A stretch of DNA of 64,000 bases from Pseudoclavibacter helvolus (lineage in GTDB: Bacteria > Actinomycetota > Actinomycetes > Actinomycetales > Microbacteriaceae). A program made the position numbers and the translations under genes. Shown one piece after another: positions 33,730 through 43,474 of the stretch (position 1 is its first letter; every line of letters starts with the position of its first letter). Under the pieces are notes generated by a model. The model did no database searches. It saw only the letters and a list, made by a program, of their open reading frames with translations, and was not told the DNA's origin. The stretch spans positions 1 to 64,000 of the forward strand of contig NZ_JACHWJ010000005.1 in the NCBI RefSeq assembly GCF_014191305.1, read 5' to 3'.

Positions 33730-34722
33730 ATGGCGAACGACATCACGTTCAACATCACCACCACCCGCTTCGACGAGCACTACGCGCCGTCAGACAGCTC
33801 CCGCATCACCACGAACTTCGCCAACCTGGCCCGCGGTGAGCACCGTCAGCAGAACCTCCGCAACGCGCTCACCATGATCGACCGCCGCTTCAACGACCTC
33901 GCCCGCTGGGACAACCCGACCGGCGACCGCTACACGCTCGAGCTCGACATCATCTCCGCCTCGCTGCAGTTCGACGACGAAGGCGACGACCGTGAGTTCC
34001 CGCTGCTCGAGGTCCTCGACATCGGGATCGTCGACCAGTCGACCGGCACGCGCCACCAGGGCATCGTGGGCAACAACTTCTCCTCGTACCTGCGCGACTA
34101 CGACTTCAGCGTGCTGTTGCCAGCCGCAAACGCCGGCGGGGGCGGATTCACCCTGCCAGACGGCTTCGGCGAGCTGCACGGCAAACTGTTCCAGCACTTC
34201 CTCGACTCGGCCGCCTACAAGGCCCGGTTCCCGAAGTCGCCCGTCATCTGCATCAGCGTCTCGACGAGCAAGACGTACACGCGCACCGACAACCACCACC
34301 CCGTCCTCGGCGTCGAGTACCGGCAGGACGACTACTCGCTGACCGACCAGTACTTCGGCCAGATGGGCCTGCAGGTCCGCTACTTCATGCCGCCAGGTAG
34401 CGTGGCACCGCTCGCGTTCTACTTCCGCGGCGACCTGCTCAGCGACTACTCGACGCTCGAGCTCATCGGCACGATCAGCACGATGGAGGCGTTCCAGAAG
34501 ATCTACCGACCCGAGATCTACAACGCCAACTCCGCCGCCGCGAACGTCTATAGCCCCACGCTCGACCAGCAGGACTTCTCCCGCACCGAGATCGGCTACG
34601 ACCGAGAAGAGCGCAGCCAGCTCGCGAAAACACAGGGCGCGTACACGGCCGAGCACTTCGTGAAGCCGCACGGCGACGTGCTGGATGCGTGGGCCGCCAA
34701 CTACTCCGTCTCCCCCCGATGA
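33730..34722 (+). CDS. mesX: DUF1852 protein, MesX-type partner of methionine synthase
   Basis: A 330-aa member of DUF1852. It shows the family start F-x-I...RFDEHYAPSD, RITTNFANLARGE, GDRYTLELDIISA and GVEYRQDDYSLTDQYFGQMGLQVRYFMPPG. In Acinetobacter the homologue MesX is needed for activity of the folate-independent methionine synthase MesD. An in-frame ATG at 33673 would add 19 residues with no match to family N-termini, so 33730 is preferred. It is directly followed by mesD. Its own chemistry is unknown; a redox or methyl-delivery role is inference. Confidence 0.88.
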   Translation: MANDITFNITTTRFDEHYAPSDSSRITTNFANLARGEHRQQNLRNALTMIDRRFNDLARWDNPTGDRYTLELDIISASLQFDDEGDDREFPLLEVLDIGIVDQSTGTRHQGIVGNNFSSYLRDYDFSVLLPAANAGGGGFTLPDGFGELHGKLFQHFLDSAAYKARFPKSPVICISVSTSKTYTRTDNHHPVLGVEYRQDDYSLTDQYFGQMGLQVRYFMPPGSVAPLAFYFRGDLLSDYSTLELIGTISTMEAFQKIYRPEIYNANSAAANVYSPTLDQQDFSRTEIGYDREERSQLAKTQGAYTAEHFVKPHGDVLDAWAANYSVSPR

Positions 34723-34742
34723 CCGACGAAGGATCGACGATC

Positions 34743-35777
34743 ATGAACAAGCTCCTCCCCGTTGCCAGCGTTGGCAGCCTGCCCAAGCCGTCGTGGCTCG
34801 CGAAGCCGGAGGTCCTCTGGTCGCCCTGGGAGCTCGAGGGTGACACGCTCGTCGAAGGCAAGCAGGATGCGCTGCGCATCGCCGTCCAGGAACAGCAGCG
34901 CCGCGGCGTCGACATCATCAGCGACGGCGAGCAGACCCGTCAGCACTTCGTCACGACGTTCATCGAGCACCTCGAAGGCGTCGACTTCGAGAACCGCGAG
35001 ACGGTCCGCATCCGCGACCGTTACGACGCGAGCGTCCCCACGGTCATCGGCGCCGTGAGCCGCAAGCAGCCCGTCTTCGTCGACGACGCGAAGTTCCTGC
35101 GCTCGCAGACCGACCAGCCCATCAAGTGGGCGCTCCCCGGGCCGATGACAATGATCGACACGCTCTCCGACCGGCACTACAAGAGCCGCGAGAAGCTCGC
35201 GTGGGAGTTCGCGACCATCCTCAACCAGGAAGCCAAGGAGCTCGAGGCGGCCGGCGTCGACATCATCCAGTTCGACGAGCCCGCGTTCAACGTCTTCTTC
35301 GACGACGTGGCCGACTGGGGAGTCGCAGCCCTCGAGCGCGCGGCCGAAGGGCTCCGCGCCGAGACCGTTGTGCACATCTGCTACGGCTACGGCATCAAGG
35401 CGAACAACGACTGGAAGGCGACCCTCGGGGCCGAGTGGCGTCAGTACGAGAAGACGTTCCCGCTCATCCAGAAGTCCTCCATCGACATCGTCTCGCTCGA
35501 GAGCCACCACTCGCACGTACCGACGGACCTCGTCGAGCTCATCCGCGGCAAGAAGGTCATGCTCGGCGCCATCGACGTGGCCAGCGAGCAGATCGAGACC
35601 CCGGAAGAGGTCGCCGACACGCTCCGCAAGGCACTCCAGTTCGTGGATGCCGACAAGCTCATCGCGAGCACGAACTGCGGCATGGCGCCCCTGCCGCGCG
35701 ACGTCGCCTACGGCAAGCTCAGCGCGCTGTCGGCGGGAGCCGCGCTCCTGCGAGCAGAGCTCGGCGAGCAGGCGTAA
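34743..35777 (+). CDS. mesD: Folate-independent methionine synthase, MesD type
   Basis: A 344-aa cobalamin-independent methionine synthase of the short, MetE C-domain type. The zinc ligands expected from MetE are all visible: His211 and Cys213 (VVHICYG), Glu253 (SLESHH) and Cys312 (STNCGM). It lacks the N-terminal folate-binding half of MetE. Pairing with DUF1852 identifies it as MesD, which needs MesX. AAGGA sits 9 nt before the ATG at 34743. An ATG at 34719 overlapping the mesX stop is an alternative. The enzyme makes methionine from homocysteine. Confidence 0.9.
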   Translation: MNKLLPVASVGSLPKPSWLAKPEVLWSPWELEGDTLVEGKQDALRIAVQEQQRRGVDIISDGEQTRQHFVTTFIEHLEGVDFENRETVRIRDRYDASVPTVIGAVSRKQPVFVDDAKFLRSQTDQPIKWALPGPMTMIDTLSDRHYKSREKLAWEFATILNQEAKELEAAGVDIIQFDEPAFNVFFDDVADWGVAALERAAEGLRAETVVHICYGYGIKANNDWKATLGAEWRQYEKTFPLIQKSSIDIVSLESHHSHVPTDLVELIRGKKVMLGAIDVASEQIETPEEVADTLRKALQFVDADKLIASTNCGMAPLPRDVAYGKLSALSAGAALLRAELGEQA

Positions 35778-35825
35778 CGAGCTCGCGAGAACGCGACGGG
35801 GTCGGGTGCGCCGGTCAGCTATGAC

Positions 35826-36428
35826 CTAGATGCGCCCGGCCCCGAGTCGTCCCTGCGACGCCTCGAGGTAGCAGTTGCCGCACATCGACTCGTAGCTGAC
35901 CTCACCCTGGTCGATCGCGACCTGGCCGCCGTCGAACACGAACTCCCCTGCAACGCGGCGGCCGTTGAAGATGGCCTTCCGCCCGCAGCGGCAGATGGTC
36001 TTGAGCTCCTCGAGCGAGTGCGCGATCTCGAGCAGCCGCTGGCTGCCAGGGAACGCGATCGTCTGGAAGTCGGTGCGGATGCCGTAGGCCAGCACCGGGA
36101 TGCCGTCGAGCACCGCGATACGCAGCAGCTCGTCGATCTGCCAGGTCGTCAGGAACTGCGCCTCGTCGACCAGCAGGCACGAGATCGGCTGACCCTCGGC
36201 GACGAGCTCCGCGAGCTGCTCACGAGGGCTGTCTTCGGTACCGACGAGAATCTCCACGCGCCTCGTCATGCCGAGGCGAGACGAGATCTCCCCCTCGGCC
36301 TTCGTGTCGATCGCGGGCTTCGCGAGCACCACCCGGTGCCCGCGCTCCTCGTAGTTGAACGCCGCCTGCAGCAACGCCGTCGACTTGCCCGAGTTCATCG
36401 CCCCGTAGCGGAAGTACAGCTTGGCCAT
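35826..36428 (-). CDS. tdk: Thymidine kinase
   Basis: A type II thymidine kinase for nucleoside salvage, 200 aa. It shows P-loop GAMNSGKSTALL, Walker B-like LLVDEAQFLT, the lasso TDFQTIAFPGS and two zinc Cys pairs (CRCG and CGNC). The start at 36428 has AGGAGG upstream and matches the family MAKLYFRYG N-terminus; a longer frame to 36482 is not used. On the minus strand TACGAT lies about 30 nt upstream as a probable -10. Confidence 0.94.
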   Translation of the reverse strand: MAKLYFRYGAMNSGKSTALLQAAFNYEERGHRVVLAKPAIDTKAEGEISSRLGMTRRVEILVGTEDSPREQLAELVAEGQPISCLLVDEAQFLTTWQIDELLRIAVLDGIPVLAYGIRTDFQTIAFPGSQRLLEIAHSLEELKTICRCGRKAIFNGRRVAGEFVFDGGQVAIDQGEVSYESMCGNCYLEASQGRLGAGRI

Positions 36429-36537
36429 GGTCCTCCTCATTTCAGGGCTGAGCCCGGTCGATCGTACCCGCACCGGGGGCATCCGCTCACCTCACGGCGG
36501 GGGAGCGAGGCCACACGGCCGCTCCTCGTCGCCGCGC

Positions 36538-37047
36538 TCAGAGCCGCTTGACCATCTCGATTTCCCGCTGCCGACGGTTGAGCGGATAAGGAATCGTGGC
36601 GCCCGTCGCGACGAACCCACGCCGCTCATAGGCGCTCCGAGCCCGCGCGTTGTCCTCGTGCACGTGCAGCATGAGACCGGATGCGCGCGAACCGGCCCAG
36701 GCCTCGACCTCGGCCAGCAACGCATCCGTCACCCCCGCGCTCTTGCCCCGGTAGTCCCCCGCGACGTACACGCTGACGAGCATGGGCCACGGCTCGTCCC
36801 GGAACGACACGCAGCCCATCGTGCCCACCCAGCTGCCCTCGCCGAGCTCCGCGACGAGCGAGATGCCGTCGGCCGCGTCGCCCCTCGCGCCTCGCCTGCG
36901 CCACTCCGCCTCGCTATGGCCAAAGGCCTCTTGGAGGGTCTCGGTGTACGCGAGCGGGGTGTCCTTCAGCATCTCGAGCCGAATCGCCCGCACCCTGCGC
37001 CAGTCGTCTGGCGTCGTCGCGCGGATCGTGAACTGGGCCGTGGTCAT
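36538..37047 (-). CDS. GNAT family N-acetyltransferase
   Basis: A 169-aa acetyltransferase with the N-terminal strand FTIRATTPDDWRRVRAIRLEML, the beta-bulge LVSVYVAGDYRGKSAG for acetyl-CoA (RGKSAG pyrophosphate loop) and NARARSAYERRGF. The substrate cannot be told from sequence. TATTCT lies 6 nt before the ATG, so the transcript is probably leaderless. It is divergent from an APC permease. Confidence 0.88.
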   Translation of the reverse strand: MTTAQFTIRATTPDDWRRVRAIRLEMLKDTPLAYTETLQEAFGHSEAEWRRRGARGDAADGISLVAELGEGSWVGTMGCVSFRDEPWPMLVSVYVAGDYRGKSAGVTDALLAEVEAWAGSRASGLMLHVHEDNARARSAYERRGFVATGATIPYPLNRRQREIEMVKRL

Positions 37048-37053
37048 CGCACG

Positions 37054-37059
37054 AGAATA
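37054..37059 (-). promoter_or_regulatory. Leaderless -10 box of the GNAT gene
   Basis: TATTCT on the minus strand, 6 nt before the ATG at 37047. Confidence 0.55.
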
Positions 37060-37129
37060 CTCGCCGTTCACCCGTGCCACCTATCGTCGGGCAGGCAACC
37101 TCGTGGCGAGCGCAGAAGGAGACCAGCGG

Positions 37130-38371
37130 ATGCAGCACCCGGCAGGACCGAGGAAGACCGGCACAGTCGGCGCAACGGCGATCGGCGTCTCCGCGATGCT
37201 CGGCGCTGGGGTGTTCTCGGCGTTCGCGCCAGCGGCCCAAGCGGCCGGCAGCTGGTTGTTGCTGAGCCTCGGCGTCGCGCTGGTCGTCGCCGCGAGCAAC
37301 GCAGCGTCGACTGCGCAGCTCGCTCGGCAGCATCCCGGAGCTGGCGGCGTGTACCTGTACGGTCGCGAGCAGCTCGGCGAGTGGCCGGGCTTCCTCGCCG
37401 GCTGGGGCTTCGTGATCGGCAAGACCGCGTCGGTCGCGGCCATGGCCATCACGGCGGCCGCCTACCTTGTGCCAGAGCCGTTCGCGCGGCCCGTCGCCCT
37501 CGCCGTGCTTGTCGCGGTCACGGCTGCGGGGATGCTCGGCATCACGCGCACCGCGGCCGTCGCGACGGTCATCGGCAGCGTCGTGGTCGCAGGGCTGATC
37601 GGGGTGCTTGTTGTCGCGCGGGTCTCGCCGCCGCTGTTCGGGCCGGCCGACGGAGACGACGCCGCGTTCTCGGCCCCGGGGGTCCTGCAAGGCGCCGGGA
37701 TCCTCTTCTTCGCGTTCGCCGGCTACGCCCGCGTCGCGACGCTATCGGAGGAGGTGCGCGACCCGCAGCACACCGTGCCCCGAGCGATGCTGCTGTCGTT
37801 CCTCGTCGTGAGCACCGTACTGGCGGCGCTCGGGTGGGTGCTGCTGACCACTCTCGGGCCAGGCAGGCTCTCTCACGCCCCAGCTCCCGTCGCGGCGCTT
37901 GTCGAGACGCAGCCTGTGGCGGTCGCCGCGGTGAGCATACTCGCGGCCGTGTCGTCGATCGGGGCGCTCTCGGCAGTACTCGCGGGCAGCTCCCGTACCG
38001 CCATGGCGATGGGCAGGCAACGCGACCTACCCCGCCTGCTGGCGCGTCAGCATCCCTCGAACGCGGTTCCGCGGGTCGCGGTGCTCGCCGTCGCGGTCGG
38101 TGCCGCCCTGCTGATCTGCCTGGGCGACATCCGCGAGGTCATCGGGTTCTCGAGCGCGGGCGTGCTCGTCTACTACCTGGTCGCCAACCTCAGCGCGCTC
38201 ACGCAGGGCCGCTCGCACCGCGTTGTTCCGCGGGCAGTCTCGGTGCTCGGCGCACTCGGCTGCATCACGCTTGTTGTCGCGCTGCCCCTGCCCGCGCTCG
38301 TGTCGGCGCTCGGGGTTCTCCTCCTGGGCGTCGTGCTTCGCGTCATCGCCGTGCGCGCACGACGAAACTGA
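37130..38371 (+). CDS. APC superfamily amino acid/amine permease
   Basis: A 413-aa membrane protein with about 12 hydrophobic segments. It has the APC signature near the N-terminus (IGVSAMLGAGVFSAFAPAA), HPGAGGVYLYGREQLGEWPGF and ILFFAFAGYARVATLSEEV, the conserved helix-6 region. AAGGAG is 8 nt before the ATG at 37130, which fixes the start over longer frames. Probable amino acid or amine uptake. The neighbouring GNAT may act on the same compound, but that is only context. Confidence 0.88.
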   Translation: MQHPAGPRKTGTVGATAIGVSAMLGAGVFSAFAPAAQAAGSWLLLSLGVALVVAASNAASTAQLARQHPGAGGVYLYGREQLGEWPGFLAGWGFVIGKTASVAAMAITAAAYLVPEPFARPVALAVLVAVTAAGMLGITRTAAVATVIGSVVVAGLIGVLVVARVSPPLFGPADGDDAAFSAPGVLQGAGILFFAFAGYARVATLSEEVRDPQHTVPRAMLLSFLVVSTVLAALGWVLLTTLGPGRLSHAPAPVAALVETQPVAVAAVSILAAVSSIGALSAVLAGSSRTAMAMGRQRDLPRLLARQHPSNAVPRVAVLAVAVGAALLICLGDIREVIGFSSAGVLVYYLVANLSALTQGRSHRVVPRAVSVLGALGCITLVVALPLPALVSALGVLLLGVVLRVIAVRARRN

Positions 38372-38632
38372 CGGCACGCCCCACCGGTACGCCAAACTCC
38401 GGCCAATAATCGGGCGGACTTCACGTGAGCGGTTCGGCGACTTCCGAACAGGCCCGGAGTTCCGGGGCCGGCAGGAAGTTCATCCGTGTGCCAAGCCCAA
38501 CTCGCCCGATTTTTGAGCAGGAGCCACCGCAAGAACCGGCACGTCCGCTCGCGGGTGACGCAGAGAAGCCGCCCCGCTGCTGCGGGACGGCTTCTCTGCA
38601 GTGCTCGTGTCGGACTCAGCCGAACGGACGCC
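38372..38632. other. Structured intergenic region between permease and mqo
   Basis: 261 bases without a supported gene. It holds a long-range inverted repeat AATCGGGCG (38408-38416) with CGCCCGATT (38503-38511), a second pair AACTCCGG (38395-38402) with CCGGAGTT (38454-38461), and the mqo terminator hairpin. The first pair ends in TTTTT on the plus strand and could terminate the permease transcript. Confidence 0.45.
38560..38599 (-). terminator. Terminator hairpin of mqo
   Basis: Arms GCAGAGAAGCCG and CGGCTTCTCTGC (12 bp, perfect) with an inner CCCGC/GCGGG pair, 33 nt after the mqo stop on the minus strand. Confidence 0.7.
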
Positions 38633-40123
38633 CTAGTGCGCGTTGAGCTCGAGTGCCTTTGCGCTCGCGCTCTGCGTCGAATCGGCGAGCTCAGCGGACG
38701 AGTTGACGTCGGTGCCGAGGCTCGGCACGAGTGCCTCGAGCTTCGGCGCCCACTCCGCCTTCTTCTCCGGGTAGCAGCGGCCGAGCAGGTCGATCATGAC
38801 CGGCACGGCGACGGATGCTCCGGGCGAGGCGCCGAGCAGGCCGGCGATGGAGCCGTCCTTCTTCGCGACGACCTCGGTGCCCATCTGCAGGATTCCGCCG
38901 CGCTTCGGGTCCTTCTTCATGACCTGCACGCGCTGGCCGGCCGTGATGAGGCGCCAATCTGCGGGGTCCGCCTCAGGGAAGAACTCTTTGAGCTGCTCGA
39001 ACTTCTTGTCCTTGCTCGCGAGCACCTGGCCCACGAGGTAGGTGACGAGGTCGAAGTTGTCCTTCGCGACGGCGAGCATCGGGATGAGGTTGTGCGGGCG
39101 CAGCGACTTGACGAGGTCGAGGTAGCTGCCCGTCTTGAGGTACTTGGGGCTGAAGCCCGCGTACGGCCCGAACATGAGCGCCGGCTTGCCATCGACGACG
39201 CGCGTGTCGAGGTGCGGCACCGACATCGGTGGGGCACCGACTGACGCCTTGCCGTAGACCTTCGCGAGGTGCTTCTCGACCACGGCTGGGTTGTCGGTGC
39301 GCAGGAACTGCCCGGAGATCGGGAATCCGCCGTAGCCCTTGATCTCCTCGATGCCCGACTTCTGCAGCAGGGGAAGCGCCCCGCCGCCCGCGCCGACGAA
39401 CACGAAGCGCGCACGCGTGACGTTCTTGCGGCCCTTCTGTTCACCCGCGAGCTGCTGAGTCGCGATCTGCCAGATGCCGTCGCGCTGCTGGCGGAGCGCG
39501 ATGACCTCGGTGTTGAGGCGCAGAACGGCGCCGCGGTCGACGAGGCCCTGCACGAGCTTGTGCGTGAGCGAGCCGAAGTCGACGTCGGTACCTGCGGCGA
39601 CGCGCGTCGCCGCGACCTTCTCGCCAGCTGGGCGCCCCTCGACGAGGGTCGGTGCCCAGCCCTTGATGACCTCGGGGTCGTCGGAGAACTCCATCGTCGA
39701 GAAGAGCGGCTCCGTCTTGAGCAGCTCGAACCGACGCCGCAAGAAGTCGACGTTCTCGGCGCCGCGCACAAACGTCATGTGCGGCACGGAGTTGATGAAC
39801 CCAGACGGCTCTGGCAGCTCGCCGGCCTCGACGAGCGTGGCCCAGAACTGACGCGACACCTGGAACTGCTCGTTGATCTGGATCGCCTTGGACGCGTCGA
39901 TGACGCCGTCCTTCTCTGGCGTGTAGTTGAGCTCGCACAGCGCGGCGTGCCCCGTGCCTGCGTTATTCCACGGGCTCGAGCTCTCCTGAGCGAGCCCGTC
40001 GAGTCGCTCGATGATCTTGATGCTCCACTCGGGCTCAAGCTTGTTAAGAAGCGAGCCGAGGGTGGCACTCATGATGCCCCCGCCGATCAGAACGACGTCG
40101 TAGATCTTCTGTGAATCAGTCAC
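38633..40123 (-). CDS. mqo: Malate:quinone oxidoreductase
   Basis: FAD-dependent, membrane-associated TCA enzyme that oxidises malate and reduces the quinone pool, 496 aa. It shows the N-terminal FAD site [38 protein letters not shown], and the C-terminal [13 protein letters not shown]. The start is a GTG preceded by TAGACT at 6 nt, a leaderless arrangement. Strong hairpin downstream. Monocistronic. Confidence 0.95.
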   Translation of the reverse strand: MTDSQKIYDVVLIGGGIMSATLGSLLNKLEPEWSIKIIERLDGLAQESSSPWNNAGTGHAALCELNYTPEKDGVIDASKAIQINEQFQVSRQFWATLVEAGELPEPSGFINSVPHMTFVRGAENVDFLRRRFELLKTEPLFSTMEFSDDPEVIKGWAPTLVEGRPAGEKVAATRVAAGTDVDFGSLTHKLVQGLVDRGAVLRLNTEVIALRQQRDGIWQIATQQLAGEQKGRKNVTRARFVFVGAGGGALPLLQKSGIEEIKGYGGFPISGQFLRTDNPAVVEKHLAKVYGKASVGAPPMSVPHLDTRVVDGKPALMFGPYAGFSPKYLKTGSYLDLVKSLRPHNLIPMLAVAKDNFDLVTYLVGQVLASKDKKFEQLKEFFPEADPADWRLITAGQRVQVMKKDPKRGGILQMGTEVVAKKDGSIAGLLGASPGASVAVPVMIDLLGRCYPEKKAEWAPKLEALVPSLGTDVNSSAELADSTQSASAKALELNAH

Positions 40124-40129
40124 CGAACA

Positions 40130-40135
40130 AGTCTA
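40130..40135 (-). promoter_or_regulatory. Leaderless -10 box of mqo
   Basis: TAGACT on the minus strand, 6 nt before the GTG start at 40123. Confidence 0.55.
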
Positions 40136-40263
40136 CGTCCGGGGCGGATGCACGTCCGCTTCACGAGGAGCGGGCACGGTGCACAATCGTCGATTTTTGC
40201 TGTTTTCGAATGCCGCAGCCTGCGCACGACCCTCCGTCCGTCGTGTTCTCTACCGAGAACGCA

Positions 40264-40294
40264 AAAACGGACGCCCTCAGCGGGCGTCCGTTTT
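40264..40294 (-). terminator. Intrinsic terminator of lysC-asd
   Basis: AAAACGGACGCCC and GGGCGTCCGTTTT form a 13-bp stem with a TCAGC loop. A/T runs at both ends give a T tract in either direction. It lies 17 nt past the asd stop. Confidence 0.88.
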
Positions 40295-40311
40295 CCGTGC
40301 GAGTTCGGCGT

Positions 40312-42661
<2,350 letters not shown>

Positions 42662-42835
42662 GTGTCTTGTCTCCTCCGGTTCGGGATGCGCATCGAGCTT
42701 CGCTCGCGCGCCACAAGCTCCCATCCTATCCGGCGGGGGCATGCGGTTCCTAGCGCGGGCGGCGTTCGTTTCCATTGATTGCGGCGCGGCCCGCGGCGGA
42801 CTGTCGCCCGTCGGCTTGCTGGTTGCGCACGTCGG

Positions 42836-43432
42836 TCAGTCGATGGCGCGGCGGCCGGAGAAGGCGCGGCCGAGCGTGATCTCGTCGGCGTACTCGAGGT
42901 CGCCGCCGACGGGAAGTCCGGAGGCAAGCCTGGAGACGGGAACTCCGATGCTCGTGAGGAGCCTGCTGAGGTACGAGGCGGTCGCGTCGCCCTCGAGGTT
43001 GGGGTCGGTCGCGACGATGACTTCCTTCACCTCGCCGGATTCGAGCCGGGCGAGGAGGGTGCGGATGTTCAGGTCGTCCGGCCCGATGCCCTCCATCGGG
43101 TTGATGGCGCCGCCGAGCACGTGGAAGAGGCCGCTGAACTCGCGGGTGCGTTCGATGGCGGCTACGTCCTTCGGCTCCTCGACAACGCAGATGACGGTGC
43201 GGTCGCGGCGCGGGTCGCGGCACACGTTACACTCCGGCCCTTCGCTGACGTTGCCGCAGACGGTGCAGAACTGCACCCGCTCGCGAACCGTGGCGAGGAT
43301 CTGCGCGAGCCGAGACACGTCGAACGACTGCGTCTGAACGATGTGGAACGCGATGCGCTGCGCCGACTTCGGACCGACGCCGGGCAGGCGCCCGAGCTCG
43401 TCGATGAGGTCCTGGATGATGCCTTCGTACAT
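42836..43432 (-). CDS. recR: Recombination mediator protein RecR
   Basis: A 198-aa RecFOR component that helps load RecA. It has a helix-hairpin-helix at [15 protein letters not shown], a four-Cys zinc finger ([16 protein letters not shown]) and a Toprim domain with [15 protein letters not shown]. It follows dnaX on the same strand, as in most bacteria, with 42 nt between them. Confidence 0.95.
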   Translation of the reverse strand: MYEGIIQDLIDELGRLPGVGPKSAQRIAFHIVQTQSFDVSRLAQILATVRERVQFCTVCGNVSEGPECNVCRDPRRDRTVICVVEEPKDVAAIERTREFSGLFHVLGGAINPMEGIGPDDLNIRTLLARLESGEVKEVIVATDPNLEGDATASYLSRLLTSIGVPVSRLASGLPVGGDLEYADEITLGRAFSGRRAID

Positions 43433-43474
43433 GGGTCAGAGTCCCCGGTCTTCGAGTGATGGTGCAGACACGGC

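Noticed and set aside
36421-38409. A 662-codon frame overlapping the GNAT and APC permease genes
   Set aside because: Runs out of frame through two genes with good domain evidence; translation is Arg-rich without motifs.
38408-38511. Long-range inverted repeat as transposon ends
   Set aside because: Arms are only 9 bp, with no transposase between or target duplication; treated as secondary structure in an intergenic region.
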